NCBI GenBank assembly: GCA_965223585.1
Contig: CBDCWW010000022.1
Location: 707,607 to 771,606 of the forward strand
Origin: CBDCVN01 sp965223585
GTDB lineage: Bacteria; Deinococcota; Deinococci; Deinococcales; Trueperaceae
Direction: 5' to 3'
DNA length: 64,000 nucleotides
Below are positions 1 to 7,155 of the stretch, piece after piece (within the stretch, counting starts at the first letter, position 1; every line of letters starts with the position of its first letter). The translations under genes and the position numbers were made by a program. The notes below the pieces were generated by a model. It worked only from the letters and a program-made list of their open reading frames with translations. It ran no database searches and was not told where the DNA came from.

Positions 1-254
1 AATATTTGCCAAAGCGCAATAGTCCTTATGTTTTCCAAGTTGATGGTCCTATAGGTTATGATAAAGTGGTTGCTGTTGCTAGTAAGAGACGACTTAATAC
101 CTCAACTTTAGCAAGCTTTAGAAGTGAAAGTGATTTCTTTGCCCAAGGTTATCACAACGAAAATAGTTTTGCTCGTAGCCTCTCAATAGTGGTAGAACCT
201 GTAGATCGCCACGATTGGGTAACTAGCTCAAAATACTTTTACATTAGATACTAA
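1..254 (+). CDS. DUF4384-type envelope protein, C-terminal part (cut by window start)
   Basis: This is the last ~83 codons of a gene that begins outside the window; the frame is open to base 1 and ends with TAA. The visible part closely parallels residues ~115-190 of the protein encoded at 345-1886 on the other strand: both have a D-K-V-(I/V)-A-V-A-S-K core, a 'STLA-F' segment and an S-F-A-(R/Q)-S-L-S-I-V-V strand followed by an aromatic W-V-T ending. In DUF4384 proteins this region is a beta-sandwich exported to the envelope. Here the protein stops straight after the domain, while its paralogue carries a long linker and an extra C-terminal domain. A strong terminator follows. The role is unknown; the family match rests on the paralogue and on memory of DUF4384. 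Confidence 0.6.
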   Translation, partial: YLPKRNSPYVFQVDGPIGYDKVVAVASKRRLNTSTLASFRSESDFFAQGYHNENSFARSLSIVVEPVDRHDWVTSSKYFYIRY

Positions 255-282
255 TTTAAAGATTATCTCCTTAATAGAGAAT

Positions 283-313
283 AACGCAGCTAACTATTAG
301 CTGCGTTGTTTTT
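283..313 (+). terminator. Rho-independent terminator
   Basis: An 11-bp perfect stem (AACGCAGCTAA with its complement) closes a 3-nt loop and is followed by G and five T residues. It lies 28 bases after the stop of the upstream + strand gene and 31 bases from the stop of the convergent - strand gene. On the - strand the hairpin is followed only by TATTCTC, so it should work mainly for the + strand transcript. Confidence 0.85.
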
Positions 314-344
314 ATATTATTTGGGTGTGAAAGACTTATAGTAG

Positions 345-1886
345 CTATTCCAGTGACAATTTTAAACGATAATTTTGATTCTTGTTAAGTTTGTTGAGGT
401 TAAAATCAAGCAGTTTATCTTGGAAAGAATAATAAGCTAACAGGGTTTTATTACCTTCTTGTTCTACCGCTAAAAATTGCCATCCTTCATCAATAATTTG
501 CTGGTGGTAGCAAGCATGAATTTCCTCAAGGCTTACATCACTACTAAAAGTTATGCGGGCACCCTTAGGATTTTGTTGCTGCTTCCTTATTCCTTTGCCA
601 GCACAGAATTTTAAACTTAATGGTTGGAAAATCACTTGCTCAGCAGGTTCTTCTGATTCAGCAGATCTAGGAGTAATAGATAAAGGAGCTATTACTATAG
701 AGTTAGGTGGAGGGGAATTTGTAGCAGGTTCTTCTGGGGGCACAGAAGCAGTTGAAAGCGAAGAATCAATGGGAGAAATTGTAATGGTGTTATTATTAGG
801 TGGTTGAGGAATTGAAGGATTACTCGAGCTATTTGAGTTAGTGGAAGAAGGTTCCGATTCTACAGGAGCAATAGTAATTGTATTATTAGGAGTTGTAGTA
901 TTACTAGGGTTATCATTGTCAGTAGTAGGGTTTTCTGTAGAGGGTGCAGGAGCGATGGTAATAGTTTCATCAGATATTTGAGGAGTTGAAGGAGTGTTGG
1001 GAGTACTCAAATTAGCAGGAGTAGTAATAGTATTGTCAGGTACTTGGGGAGGAGTATTGGTAGGGTTGTTTGAGTTAGTGGAAGAAGGATCTTCTGAAGG
1101 ATTAGTAGGAACAATAGTAATTGCTTCATTAGCTATTTGGGCAGCTGAAGGATCATTAGGAGAATTTGAATTAGCAGTTTCTATAGGGGGAGTGGGGGCA
1201 ACTGTAGCAGTGTTACTAGGCATCTGTGGATGAGAGCTAACATTACTATTATCTGTAGTAGATGGCCTTGCTGAAGTTGTTGGCTCTCTATTTTCTTGTA
1301 AGGTAGAAGTTATATGCACCTCACCAATAGCAAAATGTATAGTGTCAGTTACCCAACTTTGTTCCTCTACAGGTGAAACTACTATAGAGAGGCTTTGAGC
1401 AAAGCTCTCATTACTGTGCTGAGCACTTGCAAATGCTGCTGCAGAGTCAAACTGTGCTAAAGTGCTAACATCAAGTGGTTCTTTACTAGCTACGGCTATT
1501 ACTTTATCAATGCCTTCAGGTTCACTAACTGTAAAACTGTAAGTTGCTCCTTGAGGTGGGAATTTTCTAGTTTCTCCAGCCTGCAAGTAATTATTGGCAC
1601 CACCTAAACGATTGGGTAAGATTTGATCAACTGCATTATCTGAGTGAATACTAAAAAGGTAGACATAGCTAGCCTCGCTTACACGCACATATATATGGAT
1701 AGGTTCACCCAAATTATATTGTGGCATAGCATTGCCTGAGGGGTCTTTATCTATCCATACTTCAACTTCAAAACTGGCTTTTGGGTTAACAACTATACTC
1801 TGAGGGGTAATAGCATCTGATTGTGTTAGCCCATAAAAATAAAAGATAAAAATAAGCAGTACAGGGTAAATTTTATTTTTAAACAT
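345..1886 (-). CDS. Secreted DUF4384 protein with Ser/Thr/Pro/Asn-rich linker
   Basis: A 513-residue exported protein of unknown role. Residues 1-24 form a signal peptide (two Lys, then a long hydrophobic stretch). Residues ~30-195 match the DUF4384 fold: a Y-V-Y-L-F-S-I strand, the D-x-I-L-P-N-R motif and an I-A-V-A-S-K strand. Residues ~200-410 are a low-complexity linker of Ser, Thr, Asn and Pro in which a TITIAP-like unit recurs roughly every 30 residues, as in stalks that hold a domain off the cell surface. Residues ~415-513 form a small unrecognised domain with two Cys. GAGGAG lies 9 nt upstream of the ATG. It starts 22 nt after the recJ stop on the same strand, so the two are probably co-transcribed. 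It is a paralogue of the truncated gene at 1-254. Confidence 0.75.
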   Translation of the reverse strand: MFKNKIYPVLLIFIFYFYGLTQSDAITPQSIVVNPKASFEVEVWIDKDPSGNAMPQYNLGEPIHIYVRVSEASYVYLFSIHSDNAVDQILPNRLGGANNYLQAGETRKFPPQGATYSFTVSEPEGIDKVIAVASKEPLDVSTLAQFDSAAAFASAQHSNESFAQSLSIVVSPVEEQSWVTDTIHFAIGEVHITSTLQENREPTTSARPSTTDNSNVSSHPQMPSNTATVAPTPPIETANSNSPNDPSAAQIANEAITIVPTNPSEDPSSTNSNNPTNTPPQVPDNTITTPANLSTPNTPSTPQISDETITIAPAPSTENPTTDNDNPSNTTTPNNTITIAPVESEPSSTNSNSSSNPSIPQPPNNNTITISPIDSSLSTASVPPEEPATNSPPPNSIVIAPLSITPRSAESEEPAEQVIFQPLSLKFCAGKGIRKQQQNPKGARITFSSDVSLEEIHACYHQQIIDEGWQFLAVEQEGNKTLLAYYSFQDKLLDFNLNKLNKNQNYRLKLSLE

Positions 1887-1908
1887 GATTTAAACTCCTC
1901 AGTAAATA

Positions 1909-4236
1909 TTAAGCAGGTTTATACGATGAGAATTTGTGGAATGTGTTACAGCTTACATCTTCAGAAAATATGCTTTTAACTGCATAAGCAAAAGCCTCTT
2001 CCTCAAAGTAACGATAGCTATTAATAAAGCTCCGCAGTTTATGACGTTCCATAAGACCCTTTCTCAGAGTATTTGAAGTATAAGGGTCTCGTTTTTGCTT
2101 GGTTTTTACCAAGCCTTTATCATCTATAAGTTCAATTTCTTTGAGACAGCGAGTACAAAGCTCTGTTTTGTCCTTGCCAAAAGGTAATTGCTGCTTACGC
2201 TGGAGATAAACAAAAGCCAAGCGTAAGTCTTGGACGCTAGGGTAAAGTAAGGAGAAATTTTCTAACTCAGCAAGTTTTATAGCTGAAATATCAAAATAAA
2301 GTACTGTGTTAGAGTCTATAAGTTTTTGTAATAACTTAGTTGCACTTAATGAATCATCATTTAAAGGCAAATTTTTGAGCCATAGTTCTTTAGGCAAAAC
2401 TTCTTCTACAGACCAAAGTGGCAAATCTTTGGTTGCGCTATCACCATAAATATATACTGATGCCAGCTCAAAAGGCTTACCACGTTTTATGTTCGCACTG
2501 GATAGGTTTTTAAAAGCAAAGTGCTCATCATGACGTAAGTCCTTGCCTTGAAACTCTATATTAACTTTGCCTTGCCACTTATTTTCCTTTAATATTGCAG
2601 CGACTTGAACACAATCACCTATGGAGTAATTTGCTGCTTCGGTGCCTTTATCCCAAAGAATACCTTTTGTATTGCCCACTCGCAATTGTAAATGCTTGCC
2701 ATTTTGGCCCACAGCTCGCACCATTTTAAGTTTGTCAACTAAAGCGAAGGTAGGAGAAGGATGACCTTCGCCGTATGGCTCGAGCTTCTGCAAAGCCTCA
2801 TAAATATCCTTGTCAACCTCGTCACCTGAAATAAGAGCATCTAATTCAAATATAGGCTTTGGAGTAGGGTGCTGAGCAACAAAATCACAAATCTTTTGGC
2901 GAAAGATTTCGACATTCCCCTCGCTAATAGCAAAGCCTGCTGCTTGAGAGTGGCCACCAAAACGCTCGAGCATATCCTCAGCATATCTTAAAGCCTCTAC
3001 AGCAGAGATGCCTAGTGTTGAGCGTACAGAACCTTTACCCTTAGCAATTATAAAAACGGGTTTGTAAAATACTTCAAGCACATTACTAGCCACTATTCCC
3101 ATAATGCCGGGGTTCCAGTCTCTGTCTTTATCTGTATCAACTAATACTATGGCAGGAGCCTCTTTGTTAATTTGTTCTAGTGCTTCTTGGAACATTTGGG
3201 ATTGGATTTTTTTGCGTTGTATATTGCGAGCGTCCAAGTAAGCAGCTAATTCCCTTGCCCTACGATCAGAAGCTGTCATAAGTAACTCTAAGCCTATTTC
3301 AGCCTCGCCTAGACGTCCAGATGCATTCAACCGTGGTGCAATCATAAAGGCTACGTCTCGAGCAGTAGGTCGAGTTAAGCGAGTTTGTTTTAAGCAAGCC
3401 CGCAAACCCAACCAATGCGAATCAGCCATACGCTCTAAACCTACTTTTATAAGAGCTCGGTTTTCACCCATTAAAGGAGCTACATCGGCAATAATACCAA
3501 TGGTAGCCAAATCACTGTACTCTAATGGAGGTTCTAGTTGAAGGCGCTCATGCAAAGCCCACAGCAAATGGTAAGCTACCCCTGAACCAGTAAGTGTAGG
3601 CATGCCTTTTGTAACTTTAGGTGAAGTTTTAGGATGAACTATTAAACAATTAGGTACTTCGGGACCAATGTGGTGATGATCAGTTATAATCACCTCTACA
3701 CCAGCATCTTGCAAGCTTTTTATTTCATTTAAATTAGTAATTCCACAATCTACAGTAATAAAGAGATCTGCTTTTTCAATGTGCTCGCTTATACGGTTAG
3801 GACTAATGCCGTAGCCATCTGTGAGTCGATTAGGTAAAAAAGGTGTGACATTACCACCAAGGGCACGTAAACCTAGAGTTAATACTGCAGTGCCGGTAAT
3901 ACCATCAGCGTCATAGTCACCATGTATTAGTATGCGTTCATCATTCTTAAGAGCATGTTCAAGTCTTGTTACTGCTTGGTCAAGAGCAGGTATTTCAGTA
4001 AGTGTTAAAGGAGGTTCTAGGGTTTGTTGTACGTTATCTCTAAAACCTCGAGCCCAAAGTACACTAGCTAGTAATGGTGGAATGGAAAGTTCTTTGACTA
4101 AGCGCTCTATTTCAGAAGCTGGGGCAGGGGGTTTTAGTACCCAATGTGCATCAAGTTTAGAAGGCAAATTAGGACTAGAGGTTTTTATCACAGGTAAGTT
4201 TCTTTCGTTCCATGTCACGGGAAACCCGCCCATCAA
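1909..4236 (-). CDS. recJ: Single-stranded-DNA-specific 5'-3' exonuclease RecJ
   Basis: RecJ degrades single-stranded DNA 5' to 3' in RecF-pathway recombination, base excision and mismatch repair. The DHH phosphoesterase motifs are intact: H-G-D-Y-D-A-D-G at residues 105-112, then the D-C-G-I and D-H-H-H motifs that bind the two metals. The DHHA1 part follows (G-I-M-G-I-V-A-S and the G-G-H-S-Q-A-A-G-F motif), then an OB-fold region. At 775 residues it is longer than the ~570 of E. coli; the last ~200 residues look like the extra C-terminal domain known from Deinococcus RecJ. The start is either TTG (4236) or the next codon, ATG; no strong ribosome binding site is visible. The gene downstream, 22 nt away, encodes the DUF4384 protein. 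Confidence 0.95.
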   Translation of the reverse strand: MMGGFPVTWNERNLPVIKTSSPNLPSKLDAHWVLKPPAPASEIERLVKELSIPPLLASVLWARGFRDNVQQTLEPPLTLTEIPALDQAVTRLEHALKNDERILIHGDYDADGITGTAVLTLGLRALGGNVTPFLPNRLTDGYGISPNRISEHIEKADLFITVDCGITNLNEIKSLQDAGVEVIITDHHHIGPEVPNCLIVHPKTSPKVTKGMPTLTGSGVAYHLLWALHERLQLEPPLEYSDLATIGIIADVAPLMGENRALIKVGLERMADSHWLGLRACLKQTRLTRPTARDVAFMIAPRLNASGRLGEAEIGLELLMTASDRRARELAAYLDARNIQRKKIQSQMFQEALEQINKEAPAIVLVDTDKDRDWNPGIMGIVASNVLEVFYKPVFIIAKGKGSVRSTLGISAVEALRYAEDMLERFGGHSQAAGFAISEGNVEIFRQKICDFVAQHPTPKPIFELDALISGDEVDKDIYEALQKLEPYGEGHPSPTFALVDKLKMVRAVGQNGKHLQLRVGNTKGILWDKGTEAANYSIGDCVQVAAILKENKWQGKVNIEFQGKDLRHDEHFAFKNLSSANIKRGKPFELASVYIYGDSATKDLPLWSVEEVLPKELWLKNLPLNDDSLSATKLLQKLIDSNTVLYFDISAIKLAELENFSLLYPSVQDLRLAFVYLQRKQQLPFGKDKTELCTRCLKEIELIDDKGLVKTKQKRDPYTSNTLRKGLMERHKLRSFINSYRYFEEEAFAYAVKSIFSEDVSCNTFHKFSSYKPA

Positions 4237-4501
4237 AACTTTCTTGATGGATCACTTGAGCAAGTACCAGAATATCTTTACAATACTAATTCTTTCAAGT
4301 TAAGATGTTATTCTATAGATGTCGCGGTGGTTGCTACGTCGAGACATTAAATGCTCATGAATCTGCCCTTGTTAAATTCAGATATAAAACTACCCACCAA
4401 CAATTTCAGAGAAGTGAGAATTTTTAAGTACATAGTAGTATTTGTGTGTACTTAAAAGATAGCTGTTAAAAATAAAGTTTTTGCCTGTTGCATAAAGTGG
4501 C

Positions 4502-4574
4502 AGTGGGATGTCCGCTCTTGCACTAAACTAGCAAACTCTATAATTCTATACTCAACATCCCACTTTGGAGATCT
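4502..4574 (+). promoter_or_regulatory. rpsB promoter flanked by a perfect 10-bp inverted repeat
   Basis: A -10 box TATAAT (4539-4544) and a -35-like TTGCAC (4518-4523, 15-nt spacer) precede rpsB. They are bracketed by AGTGGGATGT at 4502-4511 and its exact complement ACATCCCACT at 4555-4564. The second arm ends two bases before the GGAG ribosome binding site (4567-4570). If the transcript starts near 4551, only the right arm is in the RNA, so the pair looks more like a DNA operator around the promoter than an RNA hairpin. Binding by a repressor is inferred only. Confidence 0.5.
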
Positions 4575-5390
4575 ATGTCATATCTTGGAATGAAGCAACT
4601 TCTAGAAGCAGGCGTTCACTTTGGTCATGAAACCAAAAGGTGGAATCCAAAGATGAAGCGCTTTATTTTTGCTGAGCGCAATGGAATTTTTATTATTGAC
4701 TTGCAAAAAACTTTGTCGGAATCGGATAAAGCTTTTCAGTTTTTGCAAGAAGTTGCTGCACGCAAAGGTACTATTCTTTTTGTAGGTACGAAAAAACAGG
4801 CTCAAGAGATTCTGGCTGCTGAAGCGCGCCGTTGTGGAATGCCTTATATTAACGAGCGTTGGCTTGGAGGGACGTTAACTAATTTTGCGACCATAAGCCT
4901 TCGGGTGCAGCGTTTAAAAGAATTAGAGAAAATGTTTGAAGACGAATCTGTTTTGCACTTTAATAAAAAAGAGCAGATTGATTTAGGCAAAGAATTACAA
5001 CGTCTAAAACGCTATTTGGGAGGCATTAAAGACATGCCTAACTTGCCTGATGCACTTTTTGTTGTCGATCCTACTAAAGAAGCAATAGCTGTGCGTGAAG
5101 CAAACAAACTGGGCATCCCTGCAGTTGCCTTAGCAGATACTGATTCTGATCCTGACACACTTGATTACATCGTTCCGGGTAATGATGATGCAATTCGCTC
5201 AATCCAACTAGTTACTGCACGTTTGTCTGATGCTATAGTTGAGATGCGTGGTGGTGCAGAAGGTGATATAACTATCCCCGAAACTCCCGTTGAAGAGGCT
5301 ATTGAAGATAAAGAATCTGTTCCTACTCCTATGACTTCCCCGGAGGATTTCATAGCTGAAGCTGCTGAGCGAGGGGCAGCTAAGGAATAA
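4575..5390 (+). CDS. rpsB: 30S ribosomal protein S2
   Basis: S2 joins late in 30S subunit assembly and is needed for S1 to bind. The 271-residue protein has the family start (MSYLGMKQLLEAGVHFGH), the W-N-P-K-M-K-R-F-I-F segment, the R-W-L-G-G-T-L-T-N-F core and the D-P-x-x-E-A-I-A-V-R-E-A signature. It carries an acidic C-terminal tail of ~35 residues. GGAG is 4 nt before the ATG. It is the first gene of the rpsB-tsf-pyrH cluster, the standard bacterial order. Confidence 0.98.
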   Translation: MSYLGMKQLLEAGVHFGHETKRWNPKMKRFIFAERNGIFIIDLQKTLSESDKAFQFLQEVAARKGTILFVGTKKQAQEILAAEARRCGMPYINERWLGGTLTNFATISLRVQRLKELEKMFEDESVLHFNKKEQIDLGKELQRLKRYLGGIKDMPNLPDALFVVDPTKEAIAVREANKLGIPAVALADTDSDPDTLDYIVPGNDDAIRSIQLVTARLSDAIVEMRGGAEGDITIPETPVEEAIEDKESVPTPMTSPEDFIAEAAERGAAKE

Positions 5391-5508
5391 GTAACTAGGA
5401 AGCTAGTAGCTAGAACTTAGTAGGGCTTTACAATGTTGGTTACTGGTTGCCTCTGGATCTTGTTGATTATTAAGAAATTTAAATTTTAAGGAGCTAATAA
5501 TTAATAAT

Positions 5509-6102
5509 ATGGCTATTTCTATGGAAGACGTTAAAAAGTTACGTGCCATGACTGGTGCAGGTATTGTAGGTGTTAAAAAAGCTTTACAAGAAACAGAAGG
5601 GGATATAGAAAAGGCAGCTAATCTTTTACGCGAGCGTGGTATTGCCAAAGCAGCTACAAAAGCTGATCGGGAAGCTAAAGAAGGTTTTGTTGGCCACTAT
5701 TTACATCATAATGGTAAGGTTGCAGCTATGGTAGAGCTTAATTGTGAGACCGATTTTGTTGCCCGTAACGAAACATTTCAAAGCTTAGCAAAAAATTTAG
5801 CTATTCATGTTGCCATGGCTAATCCTACTTATAAAAGTCGTGAGGATGTACCTGAAGAAGTGGTAGATGCTGAGAAGCAAGTGCTTTTAAAGCAGGTTAA
5901 AGAAGAAGGTAAACCTGAGCATATTGCTGAAAAAATGGTTGAGGGGCGTTTGAATAAATTCTATCAAGAAAATTGCTTGCTCGAGCAAGCTTTTGTCAAA
6001 GATGACAAAAAAAATATAGAGCAACTAGTCAAAGAACATGTTGCTACTGTTGGTGAGAACATACAGATAGGAACCTACAGCCGTATTGCCATAGGTCAGT
6101 AA
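5509..6102 (+). CDS. tsf: Elongation factor Ts
   Basis: EF-Ts exchanges GDP for GTP on EF-Tu. The 197-residue protein starts with the UBA-like N-terminal domain (V-K-K-L-R-A-M-T-G-A-G-I, then K-K-A-L-Q-E-T-E-G-D-I-E-K-A) and has the T-D-F-V-A-R-N motif that contacts EF-Tu. It is the short form, like that of Thermus (about 196 residues); E. coli EF-Ts has 283 and a second core subdomain. The ATG at 5509 lies 14 nt after AAGGAG, rather far; a second in-frame ATG four codons later has no better site. It is 118 nt from rpsB and 2 nt from pyrH. Confidence 0.97.
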   Translation: MAISMEDVKKLRAMTGAGIVGVKKALQETEGDIEKAANLLRERGIAKAATKADREAKEGFVGHYLHHNGKVAAMVELNCETDFVARNETFQSLAKNLAIHVAMANPTYKSREDVPEEVVDAEKQVLLKQVKEEGKPEHIAEKMVEGRLNKFYQENCLLEQAFVKDDKKNIEQLVKEHVATVGENIQIGTYSRIAIGQ

Positions 6103-6104
6103 AA

Positions 6105-6830
6105 ATGAAAAGGGTATTGCTTAAACTTTCTGGAGAGTTTTTGAGCGGGGAGCAAGGTTTTGGCATTTCGCCCAAGGCAACTCAAATTCTTGCAAATGAA
6201 GTTGCTGCGGCACACAAACACGGTGCTCAGTTAGCAGTAGTTGTTGGAGGAGGGAACTTTTGGCGAGGAGCTAAACAAGGGGTAGGTATGGATCCTGCCA
6301 CAGCTGATTATGTAGGTATGATGGGGACAATTATGAATGCAGTGGTACTTCAAGATGCTTTAGAGAATCTTGGTGTGGCAACTCGAGTACAAACTTCTGT
6401 TGAAGTTAAAGAAATTGCTGAACCTTATATCCGTAGGCGAGCACTACGGCACTTGGAAAAGGGTCGTATTGTTATTTTTGGTGGAGGAACAGGTAACCCT
6501 TTTTTTACTACTGATACAGCTGCTGCTTTGCGGGCTCTTGAAATTGATGCTGATTGTGTGCTTATGGCAAAAAACAACGTAGATGGTGTTTATAGTGATG
6601 ACCCTAGAGAAAACCCTAAGGCTCAAAAGTATGAAACCTTGAACTACATGGAGGTCTTAAATCAAAGATTAAAAGTAATGGATGCTACTGCTATAAGTCT
6701 TTGTATGGACAAAAAGATGCCTCTAGTAGTATTTGACATCTTTATTAAAGGTAATTTAGAGAGCCTGATTAAAGGTAGGCAAATAGGTACACAGATCAAT
6801 CATGATGTTAAGAATGTTTTAAGTACCTAG
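6105..6830 (+). CDS. pyrH: Uridylate kinase
   Basis: UMP kinase makes UDP in pyrimidine nucleotide synthesis. At 241 residues it has normal length for the bacterial amino-acid-kinase-fold enzyme: K-R-V-L-L-K-L-S-G-E at the N-terminus, the V-V-G-G-G-N-F-W-R-G loop, the G-G-T-G-N-P-F-F-T-T-D-T-A-A-A-L-R motif (~residues 126-142) and K-N-N-V-D-G-V-Y for the nucleotide. It starts 2 nt after tsf and is translated from the same message. Oddly, the frame stays open for 39 codons beyond its TAG (see the next entry). Confidence 0.97.
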   Translation: MKRVLLKLSGEFLSGEQGFGISPKATQILANEVAAAHKHGAQLAVVVGGGNFWRGAKQGVGMDPATADYVGMMGTIMNAVVLQDALENLGVATRVQTSVEVKEIAEPYIRRRALRHLEKGRIVIFGGGTGNPFFTTDTAAALRALEIDADCVLMAKNNVDGVYSDDPRENPKAQKYETLNYMEVLNQRLKVMDATAISLCMDKKMPLVVFDIFIKGNLESLIKGRQIGTQINHDVKNVLST

Positions 6831-7155
6831 AGAACCCTTGCCTCTGAAAATTTGTATGTCGAATCTGTTGAAGACCTTAATGCACTGGAAAGTGAACGCC
6901 AAACACTCTTAAAAAACATACAAGCTTTGATCAAAACTCTGGCTCTCTAATATTCTGTGTGCAGAACATCCTAGCTGCAATTAAAACTGCTAGAGAGGCC
7001 AAAGGTTGTGCCTTGATTTGGTAAAGCAACTAAGAGGTTCCTCCTTGTTTGTAGATTAAATAGAACTATTACCCAAATTATTCCCAAAAACTTTTCCTCC
7101 TTAGTTTATTTAGTGATGCATAATACTAATGAAATGTTAATTGTAGAATAGAGTT
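6831..7155 (+). other. Intergenic region with a coding-like relic in the pyrH frame
   Basis: Directly after the pyrH TAG, the same frame stays open to a TAA at 6949 and reads as a helical, Leu/Glu-rich peptide (…VESVEDLNALESERQ…). A second short open stretch ends at TAA near 7022. Neither has a good start or ribosome binding site, so they look like remains of a lost gene, not working ORFs. No frr gene follows pyrH here. TAGAAT at 7144-7149 is the likely -10 box of the next gene. Confidence 0.4.
7144..7155 (+). promoter_or_regulatory. -10 box placed for a leaderless transcript of the PBP gene
   Basis: TAGAAT (7144-7149) ends 6 nt before the ATG at 7156, so transcription would start on or next to the start codon. 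No Shine-Dalgarno sequence is present. This layout (TANNNT at about -12 to -7 of the start codon) is typical of leaderless genes in Deinococcus. Confidence 0.5.
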
